Shown: positions 1 to 6,451 of the stretch, piece after piece
Layout of the letters: every line of letters begins with the position of its first letter
Numbering within the stretch: position 1 is the stretch's first letter
Assembly: GCA_945871625.1 (NCBI GenBank)
Contig: CAMBWL010000023.1
Location: forward strand, 1-10,485
Source: Bifidobacterium breve
GTDB taxonomy: Bacteria > Actinomycetota > Acidimicrobiia > Acidimicrobiales > Ilumatobacteraceae
Reading direction: 5' to 3'
Length of the DNA: 10,485 bases
Notes under the pieces: generated by a model
The model's input: the letters and a program-made list of their open reading frames with translations, nothing else
Told to the model about the DNA's origin: nothing
Database searches by the model: none
Program-made: the position numbers and the translations under genes

Positions 1-70
1 AGGCCTGCGGAGCATTTGTGCGAATAAACGAATTATTTCGGTAAACATCTCGAGAAAAGGTTTTGGCCTC
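1..70 (+). other. Leader or intergenic segment upstream of rplC
   Basis: This short stretch precedes the first gene. Two forward frames meet stops early (TAA at 25-27 and at 40-42), and neither reads like the C-terminus of S10. The rplC frame stays open to the left edge but has no ATG before 71. I therefore read it as the spacer between rpsJ (expected just outside the window) and rplC. AAAAGG at 55-60 is a plausible ribosome binding site ten bases before the rplC start. No promoter boxes or L4-binding leader structure could be recognised. Confidence 0.6.
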
Positions 71-730
71 ATGGCACAAAAAGCGATCGTCGGCGAAAAG
101 GTCGGCATGACACAGGTTTGGGGAGACGATCAACGCGTCGTGCCCGTAACTGTGTTGCGCATCGAGCCAGCCCGCATCGTTCAGGTCAAAACAGGTTTGA
201 CCGATGGCTATACGGCCCTTCAAGTCACATACGGTCAGCGCGATGTGAAGAAGATGAACAAAGCAGAGGCCGGACACTTCGCCCCAAAGAGTGGCGTGCG
301 CAATGTTGCAGCGGGCCGTCGCCTCGTTGAGTTGCGTCTTGATTCGGTCGAGGGTTTTGAAATTGGACAAGAAATTAAAGTTGACACCCTTGTTGTTGGC
401 GAGCGAGTCGACGTGACTGCAGTGAGTCGCGGCAAAGGTTTCGCCGGCACCATGAAGCGACACAACTTCGGTGGACAAGGTGCGAGTCACGGTAACCACA
501 AACACCATCGAGCTCCTGGCTCAATTGGTTCGTGCACATTCCCTGGTCGTGTATTCAAGGGTTTGCGCATGTCAGGTCACATGGGTCATCAACAAGTGAC
601 GACATTGAATCTTGAGGTTGTTCAAGCAGATCTCGAAAGAAATTTGTTGCTCGTCAAAGGTTCGGTTCCTGGTCCAAATGGTGGCGTTGTAATCATTCGC
701 AACGCCGTCAAGGGTGCGGTCAAGGAGTAG
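71..730 (+). CDS. rplC: 50S ribosomal protein L3 (uL3)
   Basis: L3 is an early-assembly large-subunit protein that binds 23S rRNA near its 3' end and sends an extended loop toward the peptidyl-transferase centre. The 219-residue protein opens with the typical KVGMTQVW motif at about residues 10-17 and continues with RVVPVTVLR. The central loop at about 133-153 contains GGQ (Gln136) and then HGNHKHHRAPGSIGSC, the family hallmark. In Escherichia coli the Gln of this GGQ is methylated by PrmB; whether it is modified here is unknown. The C-terminus (LLLVKGSVPGPNGG) is canonical and the length is normal. The ATG at 71 gives the expected N-terminus. Two bases separate it from rplD, and an AAGGAG at its end serves the next gene. 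Confidence 0.98.
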   Translation: MAQKAIVGEKVGMTQVWGDDQRVVPVTVLRIEPARIVQVKTGLTDGYTALQVTYGQRDVKKMNKAEAGHFAPKSGVRNVAAGRRLVELRLDSVEGFEIGQEIKVDTLVVGERVDVTAVSRGKGFAGTMKRHNFGGQGASHGNHKHHRAPGSIGSCTFPGRVFKGLRMSGHMGHQQVTTLNLEVVQADLERNLLLVKGSVPGPNGGVVIIRNAVKGAVKE

Positions 731-732
731 CC

Positions 733-1353
733 ATGGCAAAGATTGAAATGAAAAACGCTGCCGGCAAAAAGGCTGCTTCGATTGAAGTTGCTGACGCCGT
801 ATTCGGTATCACACCAAATATTCCGGTGTTGCACCAGGTCGTTGTCGCGCAACTTGCACATCGTCGCTCTGGCACGCAAAGCACCAAGACTCGATCAGAG
901 GTTAGAGGTGGCGGTAAGAAACCGTTCAAGCAAAAGGGCACCGGTAACGCTCGTCAGGGTTCGATTCGCGCGCCACATTTCAGTGGTGGTGGCGTCGCCC
1001 TCGGACCAAAACCCCGCAAATATTCACAACGCACACCCAAGAAGATGGTGCAACTCGCGTTGCGATCGGCGCTCTCAGATCGAATGAGCGAGAACAAAGT
1101 AGTTGTCGTCGAAGAGTGGGGTTTTTCAGCACCAAGCACGAAGTCGGCGACCGGCGCACTGAAGAAAATTGGTGTTGACGAGCGTGTATTGATCGTGCTT
1201 GAGCGCAAAGATGAGACCGCCTGGAAGAGCTTCCGCAACTTGAAGGATGTTCAGGTTCTGAGCACCGGCGAACTCAACGCCTACGACATTTTGTGCAATG
1301 ACTGGATCGTCTTTACAAAGGCGAGCCTGCCAACCATGGAGGCCGCAAAGTGA
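733..1353 (+). CDS. rplD: 50S ribosomal protein L4 (uL4)
   Basis: L4 binds 23S rRNA domain I and, with L22, forms the narrowest part of the nascent-peptide exit tunnel. In E. coli it also represses its own operon. This 206-residue protein has the globular start (FGITPNIPVLHQVVVAQLA, about 24-42) and the long tunnel loop at about 45-100 with GGGKKPFKQKGTGNARQGS. Lys68 aligns with E. coli Lys63, a known macrolide-resistance position, and is unchanged. The C-terminal half (VEEWGF, VLIVLE, LNAYDIL) is typical. AAGGAG at 722-727 lies five bases before the ATG. The last four bases overlap the GTG start of rplW, which suggests coupled translation. Confidence 0.98.
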   Translation: MAKIEMKNAAGKKAASIEVADAVFGITPNIPVLHQVVVAQLAHRRSGTQSTKTRSEVRGGGKKPFKQKGTGNARQGSIRAPHFSGGGVALGPKPRKYSQRTPKKMVQLALRSALSDRMSENKVVVVEEWGFSAPSTKSATGALKKIGVDERVLIVLERKDETAWKSFRNLKDVQVLSTGELNAYDILCNDWIVFTKASLPTMEAAK

Positions 1354-1640
1354 AAGATCCACGCGACATTATTCTGCGACCGGTCGTTAGCGAGAAGAGC
1401 TATTCGTTGATCGACAAGGGTACGTACACATTCGAAGTTCATCCATTGGCGACAAAGCCAGAGATTCGCGATGCAGTGCAATCAATTTGGGGTGTCAAAG
1501 TTCGCCGTGTCAACACGATCAACCGACTTGGCAAGCGCCGCATCACTCGTGGCACCAATCGCATTGGTGTGCGTGATGGTTCGAAGCACGCGCTCGTCAC
1601 TTTAGAGGCGGGCAATCAGATCCCGTTGTTCGAGAACTAG
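1350..1640 (+). CDS. rplW: 50S ribosomal protein L23 (uL23)
   Basis: L23 sits at the rim of the exit tunnel and is the docking site for trigger factor and SRP, and it contacts the translocon. The 96-residue protein has DIILRPVVSEKS at about 6-17. Glu15 aligns with E. coli Glu18, the trigger-factor contact. It continues with ATKPEIRDAVQSIWGVKVRRVNT and ends with KHALVTLEAGNQIPLF, as expected for the bacterial family. The start is GTG at 1350, inside a GTGA overlap with the rplD stop. GGAGG at 1338-1342, seven bases upstream, supports it. Length is normal. Confidence 0.97.
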   Translation: MKDPRDIILRPVVSEKSYSLIDKGTYTFEVHPLATKPEIRDAVQSIWGVKVRRVNTINRLGKRRITRGTNRIGVRDGSKHALVTLEAGNQIPLFEN

Positions 1641-1658
1641 TCAAAAGGACGACCCAAG

Positions 1659-2495
1659 ATGCCAATTCGCAAACGCCGCCCGACTAGCCCTGGTCGCCGC
1701 TTTCAAACAGTTTCAGACTTCAGTGAGATCACTAAGTTGACACCAGAAAAATCGTTGTTGTCACCAAAGCCGTCCCGTGGTGGTCGTAACTCGGCAGGTC
1801 GCATCACTTCGCGTCACCAAGGTGGCGGTCACAAACAGCAATATCGCATGGTCGACTTTAAGCGTGGCAAAGATGACTGCGTCGCAAAAGTAGCCGCAAT
1901 TGAATACGACCCGAACCGCACTTGTCGTATTGCATTGTTGCATTACGCCGACGGCACGAAGTCATATATTCTTGCGCCAAAAGGTCTTGAAGTCGGCGCC
2001 AAAGTAGAGAGTGGTCCGAAAGCTGACATCATTGTTGGCAACGCATTGCCACTTCGTTACATGCCAGTCGGTACGACAGTGCACAACATCGAGATGCGGC
2101 CTGGACAAGGTGGCAGAATTGCCCGTTCAGCTGGCATGGCAGTTCAACTCGTTGCAAAAGAAGGGCTCTATGCCACCGTGCGTATGCCATCAAGCGAAAT
2201 GCGTCGTATTCCAATCGACTGTCGCGCAACTGTTGGCGAAATCGGCAACTCGGAACACGAGCAAATCAAAATTGGTAAAGCCGGCCGAAATCGCTGGAAG
2301 GGTGTTCGCCCGCAATCTCGTGGTGTTGTAATGAACCCAGTTGACCACCCACTTGGTGGTGGCGAAGGTAAAACTTCCGGTGGTCGTCCACCGGTGTCGC
2401 CGTGGGGTAAGCCAGAACGTCGTACTCGCGACAAGAACAAGTCTTCACAACAGATGATTGTTCGTCGTCGCCGATCAGGAAAGTCAAGAGGTTAA
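1659..2495 (+). CDS. rplB: 50S ribosomal protein L2 (uL2)
   Basis: L2 is one of the most conserved ribosomal proteins and is needed for subunit association and peptidyl-transferase activity. The 278-residue product shows the N-terminal RNA-binding part (GRNSAGRITSRHQGGGHKQQYR, about 42-63), the OB-fold/SH3-like core (VAAIEYDPNRTCRIALLHYADG, IVGNALPLRYMPVGTTVHNIE) and the C-terminal segment MNPVDHP-GGGEGKTSGG. His230, the first His of this motif and the one linked to activity in E. coli, is kept. Two usually conserved histidines that follow are replaced (Leu232 in DHPLGGGEG, Pro244 in GGRPPVSPWG). The SPWGKPE-RTR ending is of actinobacterial style. AAAAGGA at 1643-1649 precedes the ATG by nine bases. 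Confidence 0.98.
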   Translation: MPIRKRRPTSPGRRFQTVSDFSEITKLTPEKSLLSPKPSRGGRNSAGRITSRHQGGGHKQQYRMVDFKRGKDDCVAKVAAIEYDPNRTCRIALLHYADGTKSYILAPKGLEVGAKVESGPKADIIVGNALPLRYMPVGTTVHNIEMRPGQGGRIARSAGMAVQLVAKEGLYATVRMPSSEMRRIPIDCRATVGEIGNSEHEQIKIGKAGRNRWKGVRPQSRGVVMNPVDHPLGGGEGKTSGGRPPVSPWGKPERRTRDKNKSSQQMIVRRRRSGKSRG

Positions 2496-2499
2496 CTAG

Positions 2500-2811
2500 A
2501 TGTCACGCAGTCTTAAAAAAGGTCCATTTGTTGATGAGCACCTTCTTAAAAAATTGGACGAGATGAACGCCAGTGGCGACCGTAAAGTCATCAAGACTTG
2601 GTCACGCCGCAGCACGATTATCCCCGACATGCTTGGCCACACATTCGCCGTACATGACGGTCGCAAGCACGTGCCGGTTTATATAACTGAATCGATGGTC
2701 GGCCATAAACTCGGCGAGTTTTCGCCTACTCGCACTTTTAGATTTCACCAGAGCCAAGAAAAAGCAGCCGCCGCAGCGGAAGCTGCTGCAGCATCGCCAG
2801 GTAAACCATGA
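2500..2811 (+). CDS. rpsS: 30S ribosomal protein S19 (uS19)
   Basis: S19 binds 16S rRNA in the head of the small subunit, next to S13, and forms an intersubunit bridge near the A-site finger. The 103-residue protein is canonical for its first 83 residues: MSRSLKKGPFVDEHLLKK, TWSRRSTIIPDMLGHTFAVHDGRKHVPVYITE, then MVGHKLGEFSPTRTFRFH. It then carries an alanine-rich tail of about 20 residues (about 86-103), making it some ten residues longer than the usual 92-93. AGAGG at 2487-2491, inside the end of rplB, lies eight bases before the ATG. The stop overlaps the rplV start as ATGA. Confidence 0.97.
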   Translation: MSRSLKKGPFVDEHLLKKLDEMNASGDRKVIKTWSRRSTIIPDMLGHTFAVHDGRKHVPVYITESMVGHKLGEFSPTRTFRFHQSQEKAAAAAEAAAASPGKP

Positions 2812-3362
2812 CCGGTCCGAAACTAAACGAAGCAACACGAGTTGCCGGAGTGTCGAGTGGTTTTCGCGCATCGGCGCGATTCGCCCGCTTGTCACCGTCA
2901 AAGGTTCGCGTTGTTTTGAACCTGGTTCGCGGAATGGACGTTCGTTCGGCCGACAATTTGTTGCGCCTGACAGATCGTGACTCGGCACACATCGTGCGCA
3001 AATTGCTGGCATCGGCAGTCGCCAATGCAACAAACAACTTTGCGCAAAACGCCGACGAACTTTACATCAAAGCTTGCTATGCCGACGGGGGACCGACCTT
3101 GAAGCGTTTTCGTCCGCGCGCAAAGGGCAGTTCAGCAGCAATTTTCAAACGTACAAGTCACGTCACGATCGTGGTCGACAAGTTGAACGAGGCTGCACTT
3201 GCAGTTCGTGAGGCGCAAAGCGAATCACGCGGCGGGGCACAAGCTGCTCAGCGTCGCAGTCGAGTTGAGGCGAGTCGCGCGCGAGCTCAAAAATCAAAAG
3301 ATGCAACAACTGAGGCTGAAGTTTCAGAAGATGCCGAAAACGAAAAAGCGACGGAGAATTAA
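2808..3362 (+). CDS. rplV: 50S ribosomal protein L22 (uL22), extended at both ends
   Basis: L22 contacts all six 23S rRNA domains, and its beta-hairpin lines the exit tunnel opposite L4. At 184 residues it is much longer than the usual 110-120. The core runs from about 20 to 124 (RASARFARLSPSKVRVVLNLVRG, then RKLLASAVANATNN, then RTSHVTIVVD). A short tail of about 19 residues precedes it, and a charged region of about 55 residues follows it, basic and Ala-rich first, acidic at the very end (AEVSEDAENEKATEN). The hairpin (about 92-118) keeps GPTLKRFRPRAKG but then reads SSAAIF, where E. coli has RADRIL. The ATG lies in an ATGA overlap with rpsS, so initiation is probably coupled. The gene abuts rpsC directly. 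Confidence 0.96.
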   Translation: MTGPKLNEATRVAGVSSGFRASARFARLSPSKVRVVLNLVRGMDVRSADNLLRLTDRDSAHIVRKLLASAVANATNNFAQNADELYIKACYADGGPTLKRFRPRAKGSSAAIFKRTSHVTIVVDKLNEAALAVREAQSESRGGAQAAQRRSRVEASRARAQKSKDATTEAEVSEDAENEKATEN

Positions 3363-4244
3363 ATGGGCCAGAAGATCAATCCATACGGCTTTCGCCTCGG
3401 TATCACCACCGACTGGAAGAGCAAGTGGTTCAGCACCAAAGATTACAAGGCGTATCTCACCGAAGACTGGAAGATCCGCGATTATCTCAAAGTGCAATTG
3501 GCCGATGCTGCTGTGAGTCGCATCGAAATTGAGCGCACTCGCGACAAACTGCGAATTGACGTTCATACCGCGCGTCCAGGAATTGTTATTGGTCGCAAAG
3601 GACAAAAAGCCGAGGAGCTTCGCGCTGGTCTGACTGCGTTGACAGGAAACAACAAGGTTCAATTGAACATCACCGAAATTCGTGACGCAGAACTTGACGC
3701 GGCACTTGTTGCCCAAGGTGTGGCTGATCAACTCGTGAACCGAATCGCGTTTCGTCGGGCGATGAAGCGTGCAGTTCAGAACGCTCAAAAGCAGGGCGTG
3801 CAGGGCATTCGAGTGCAGTGCTCCGGTCGTCTCGGTGGCGCCGAGATGTGCCGTCGTGAGTGGTATCGCGAAGGTCGAGTGCCGCTACACACACTTCGAG
3901 CCAACATTGATTACGGCTTCCGTGAAGCCGCAACGACCGCTGGTCGCATCGGTGTAAAAGTTTGGCTATACAAGGGTGAGATTCTTCCTTATAAGAGTCA
4001 GACCGACGATCGAATTTCGCGTGAAGCCGCAATGGCCGCTGGCGAAACTTCGGGTCATTCTGATGCGACACGCAAAGTCGTGACCTCAGCAGGACCAAAA
4101 GCCGCCGAGGTGGATGATGTCGCGTTGGCGCCCCTCGTAAAAGAAGCCGATCCAGAGTTCGAGCGTTTGTTGGACGAAGAAGAAGACATTCAGCGTCGCA
4201 GCCATGACAGCCACGAAACTCCTCACTTTAAGCGAGAGGTATAA
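3363..4244 (+). CDS. rpsC: 30S ribosomal protein S3 (uS3) with acidic C-terminal tail
   Basis: S3 is in the head of the small subunit at the mRNA entry channel and, with S4 and S5, contributes to mRNA unwinding. The 293-residue protein begins MGQKINPYGFRLGI. It has the KH domain with the GRKG loop at 77-80 and the C-terminal S3 domain (RVQCSGRLGGAEMCRREWYREGRVPLHTLRANIDYG, about 150-185). Arg131, Arg132 and Lys135 are present at the positions tied to helicase activity in E. coli. After WLYKGEILPY at about 201-210 there is an extra tail of about 80 residues, ending in an acidic stretch (EADPEFERLLDEEED). GGAG at 3353-3356 is six bases before the ATG, which directly follows the rplV stop. Confidence 0.98.
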   Translation: MGQKINPYGFRLGITTDWKSKWFSTKDYKAYLTEDWKIRDYLKVQLADAAVSRIEIERTRDKLRIDVHTARPGIVIGRKGQKAEELRAGLTALTGNNKVQLNITEIRDAELDAALVAQGVADQLVNRIAFRRAMKRAVQNAQKQGVQGIRVQCSGRLGGAEMCRREWYREGRVPLHTLRANIDYGFREAATTAGRIGVKVWLYKGEILPYKSQTDDRISREAAMAAGETSGHSDATRKVVTSAGPKAAEVDDVALAPLVKEADPEFERLLDEEEDIQRRSHDSHETPHFKREV

Positions 4245-4250
4245 ACAGTC

Positions 4251-4667
4251 ATGTTGGAACCACGCAAAGTTAAGCACCGCAAGCAACATCGCGGTCGTAT
4301 GACCGGGGTCTCGAAGGGCGCGAACGAACTCGCTTTCGGCGAGTACGGAATTCAAGCTCTTGAACCAGGTTGGATCACGGCGCGACAAATTGAAGCGTCG
4401 CGTATTGCGATGACTCGACACATCAAGCGTGGCGGAAAAGTTTGGATCAACGTGTTTCCTGACAAGTCGGTTACAAAAAAGCCTGCTGAAACTCGCATGG
4501 GTTCCGGCAAAGGTAACCCAGAGTTGTGGGTAGCAGTCGTGAAACCAGGTCGAGTGTTATTCGAACTCTCGTACCCAACTTCTGCAACTGCGCACCAGGC
4601 TTTGAGCCGTGCAGCACAAAAACTGCCGATCAAGACCCGAATTATTTCGCGAAACGAGGCGATCTGA
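4251..4667 (+). CDS. rplP: 50S ribosomal protein L16 (uL16)
   Basis: L16 is a late-assembly protein that helps position the A-site tRNA near the peptidyl-transferase centre. The 138-residue protein has normal family length and starts MLEPRKVKHRKQHRGR. It continues with FGEYGIQALEPGWITARQIEASRIAMTRHIKRGGKVWINVFPD and KKPAETRMGSGKGNPELWVAVVKPG. Arg82 aligns with E. coli Arg81, which the oxygenase RoxA (YcfD) hydroxylates there; the residue is kept, but no modifying enzyme is visible in this window. The ATG at 4251 matches the family start, with GAGAGG at 4234-4239 as a somewhat distant binding site. One base separates the stop from rpmC. Confidence 0.98.
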   Translation: MLEPRKVKHRKQHRGRMTGVSKGANELAFGEYGIQALEPGWITARQIEASRIAMTRHIKRGGKVWINVFPDKSVTKKPAETRMGSGKGNPELWVAVVKPGRVLFELSYPTSATAHQALSRAAQKLPIKTRIISRNEAI

Positions 4668-4668
4668 C

Positions 4669-4887
4669 ATGGCACGCGAACTAACTGAACTTCGTGAAAT
4701 GGATCTCGTGATGCTTGTCGAAGAGTTGCGCGCAACAAAACAAGAAGCACTCAATTTGCGTTTTCGTAATGCAACAGGTCAACTTGATGACACTGCAGCA
4801 ATCACCAAAGCGCGTCGTCAAATCGCCAGAATCAGCATGTTGATCCGAGAGCGAGAAATTCTCGCTGCAGAATCTGCAGGGAAGTGA
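4669..4887 (+). CDS. rpmC: 50S ribosomal protein L29 (uL29)
   Basis: L29 is a small two-helix protein beside L23 at the tunnel exit. The 72-residue product MARELTELREMDLVMLVEEL is followed by ATKQEALNLRFRNATGQLDDTAAITKARRQIARISMLIRERE, the classic helical hairpin with the LRFR/ATGQL turn. An upstream in-frame ATG at 4609 would add 20 residues, but these overlap rplP and do not resemble L29, so the ATG at 4669 is chosen. Its stop overlaps the rpsQ GTG as GTGA. Length is normal for the family. Confidence 0.96.
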   Translation: MARELTELREMDLVMLVEELRATKQEALNLRFRNATGQLDDTAAITKARRQIARISMLIREREILAAESAGK

Positions 4888-5174
4888 GCAAAATCATGGC
4901 CGAAGCAACACCAGTGACACCAGAGCGCAACATTCGCAAATCGCGAGAGGGCATAGTCGTGTCTAACAAGATGAACAAGACGATTGTGATTGCAATCGTC
5001 GAGCGCATTCGTCACCAGAAATACGAGAAGTTCGTGACTCGCACCAAAAAGTTGTACGCCCACGACGAGGCAAACGATGCCAAGGTGGGCGATCGTGTTC
5101 GTGTCATGGAAACTCGTCCGATGTCGAAGCTCAAGCGTTGGCGTGTAGTCGAAATTTTGGAGCGTGCGAAGTGA
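4884..5174 (+). CDS. rpsQ: 30S ribosomal protein S17 (uS17)
   Basis: S17 is a primary 16S rRNA-binding protein with an OB fold, important for early small-subunit assembly. The conserved part runs from about residue 15 (NIRKSREGIVVSNKMNKTIVIAIVERIRH, then KKLYAHDEANDAKVGDRVRVMETRPMSKLKRWRVVEILERAK) and is canonical. The start is uncertain. GTG at 4884 overlaps the rpmC stop as GTGA, the arrangement also seen at rplD-rplW and rpsQ-rplN, and gives 96 residues. ATG at 4896 gives 92 residues with the more natural start MAEATP. The only binding-site-like sequence, AGGG at 4878-4881, is two bases from the GTG and fourteen from the ATG, so it does not decide. Confidence 0.93.
   Translation: MSKIMAEATPVTPERNIRKSREGIVVSNKMNKTIVIAIVERIRHQKYEKFVTRTKKLYAHDEANDAKVGDRVRVMETRPMSKLKRWRVVEILERAK
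5159..5162 (+). promoter_or_regulatory. Ribosome binding site supporting the rplN GTG start
   Basis: GGAG lies inside the end of rpsQ, eight bases before the GTG at 5171. It supports starting rplN at this GTG instead of an upstream ATG at 5138 that would add residues unlike L14. Confidence 0.6.
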
Positions 5175-5539
5175 TTCAACAAGAAACCCGACTTCGTGTT
5201 GCTGACAACAGCGGCGCTCGTGAAGTGCTCGTGATCAAGGTGCTTGGCGGTACTCGCCGTCGTTATGCATCGATCGGCGACGTCTTCATCGGCACCGTCA
5301 AAGATGCAATTCCTGGTGCGGCCGTTAAAAAAGGCGAAGTTGTGCGTTGCGTTGTTGTGCGCGTAGCCAAAGAAAAGCGTCGTCCAGACGGCAGCTACAT
5401 CAAGTTTGACGAGAACGCAGCAGTTTTGATCAAAGAAGACTTGACCCCGCGCGGAACTCGAATTTTTGGTCCTGTTGGCCGTGAGTTGCGCGAAAAGAAG
5501 TTCATGCGAATTATTTCGCTTGCACCGGAGGTGTTGTGA
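5171..5539 (+). CDS. rplN: 50S ribosomal protein L14 (uL14)
   Basis: L14 lies at the subunit interface next to L19 and forms bridges to 16S rRNA; the silencing factor RsfS binds to it in many bacteria. Starting at the GTG at 5171 gives exactly 122 residues, the standard length, beginning MIQQETRLRVADNSGAREV. It continues with VLGGTRRRYASIGDVFIGTVKDA, then KGEVVRCVVVRVAKE and the ending ELREKKFMRIISLAPEVL, all highly conserved. In E. coli this is the first gene of the spc operon, behind its own promoter. Here it overlaps rpsQ by four bases, so the S10 and spc clusters are physically continuous. Confidence 0.98.
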   Translation: MIQQETRLRVADNSGAREVLVIKVLGGTRRRYASIGDVFIGTVKDAIPGAAVKKGEVVRCVVVRVAKEKRRPDGSYIKFDENAAVLIKEDLTPRGTRIFGPVGRELREKKFMRIISLAPEVL

Positions 5540-5540
5540 C

Positions 5541-5843
5541 ATGAAGTTCAAAAAAGGTGACAGCGTGATCGTGATTGCCGGCAAAGACAAGGGTGCTACT
5601 GGCACCATCTCGTCGGTACTTCCGGCAAAAAATAAGGTGATCATTGACAAGGTGAACGTGGCCAAGCGCCATATGGTCGCCCGCGGCAAGAACACCAAGA
5701 GCGAAATCCTCGAAAAGCCGATGCCGATTCACGCTTCAAATGTGGCGATCAATCAAGGTGGCAAGCCATCAAAGATTGGTTACAAGGTCGACAAAAAAGG
5801 CAACAAAGTCAGAATCGCCAAGAAAACTGGAGCAGAGATTTAA
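5541..5843 (+). CDS. rplX: 50S ribosomal protein L24 (uL24)
   Basis: L24 is an assembly-initiator protein bound to the 5' part of 23S rRNA, near the tunnel exit. The 100-residue protein starts MKFKKGDSVIVIAGKDKGATG, a KOW motif (about 3-30). It continues with VIIDKVNVAKRHMV and EKPMPIHASNVAI (about 58-70), which mark bacterial L24. GGAGG at 5527-5531 lies nine bases before the ATG at 5541, a strong site that fixes this start and rejects an upstream ATG at 5466 inside rplN. One base separates it from rplN, and its TAA shares a base with the rplE ATG. Confidence 0.97.
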   Translation: MKFKKGDSVIVIAGKDKGATGTISSVLPAKNKVIIDKVNVAKRHMVARGKNTKSEILEKPMPIHASNVAINQGGKPSKIGYKVDKKGNKVRIAKKTGAEI

Positions 5844-6451
5844 TGGCTGCAACAACTAAATACATGCCGCGCATGAAGGCGCATTACCTGAACACCGTGC
5901 GCACTGATTTGATGAAGCAACTTGAGTTGTCGAATCCAATGCAGGTGCCAACGATCGAAAAAATCGTGATCAACATGGGCGTGGGTCGGGCAACTCAGCA
6001 AGCCTCGTTGCTTGATGGCGCAGTTGCCGACTTGACAGCGATCACCGGTCAAAAGCCGCTCGTGACCAAGTCACGCATCGCCATCGCGTCCTTTAAGTTG
6101 CGCGAGAACCAAGCGATTGGTTGCAAAGTCACGATGCGCGGAGACCGCATGTGGGAGTTCTTCGATCGAATGTTGTCGATTGCAATTCCGCGAATTCGCG
6201 ACTTCCGAGGCCTCTCAGGCAAGTCGTGGGACGGCAACGGTAACTACACATTTGGTTTGACCGAGCAACTTGCATTCATGGAAGTTCGCATCGACCAGGT
6301 GGACGTGCCCCGAGGCATGGACATCACGATCGTTACAACTGCAAAGAGCGATGTTGCAGGAAAAGCGCTACTTGATGCTTTTGGTTTTCCATTTCGCAAG
6401 GGCGAAGTACCAGCGTCTGTTACTAAAGCCAAGAAATCCAAGAAGAAATAA
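5843..6451 (+). CDS. rplE: 50S ribosomal protein L5 (uL5)
   Basis: L5 binds 5S rRNA in the central protuberance, together with L18, and contacts the P-site tRNA and the small-subunit head. The 202-residue protein includes PTIEKIVINMGVGRA (about 36-50), GQKPLVTKSRIAIASFKLRE (about 69-88), and IPRIRDFRGLSGKSWDGNGNY followed by VPRGMDITIVTTAKSD (about 115-170). The fold is intact. It is about 15-20 residues longer than usual because of a lysine-rich end (TKAKKSKKK) and a slightly longer start. GGAG at 5829-5832 precedes the ATG, which overlaps the rplX stop by one base (TAATG). Confidence 0.98.
   Translation: MAATTKYMPRMKAHYLNTVRTDLMKQLELSNPMQVPTIEKIVINMGVGRATQQASLLDGAVADLTAITGQKPLVTKSRIAIASFKLRENQAIGCKVTMRGDRMWEFFDRMLSIAIPRIRDFRGLSGKSWDGNGNYTFGLTEQLAFMEVRIDQVDVPRGMDITIVTTAKSDVAGKALLDAFGFPFRKGEVPASVTKAKKSKKK

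Noticed and set aside
1..42. C-terminal end of rpsJ at the left edge
   Set aside because: Neither frame that reaches a stop (at 25-27 or 40-42) resembles the end of S10, so I left it as spacer.
4609..4668. Longer rpmC starting at an upstream ATG
   Set aside because: The extra 20 residues overlap rplP and do not resemble L29; the ATG at 4669 gives the family N-terminus.
5012..5698. A 228-codon open frame on the minus strand
   Set aside because: It lies antisense to rpsQ, rplN and rplX, which are unmistakable. Its translation is low in recognisable motifs and has no binding site or partner gene. Codon bias of conserved genes on the other strand explains it.
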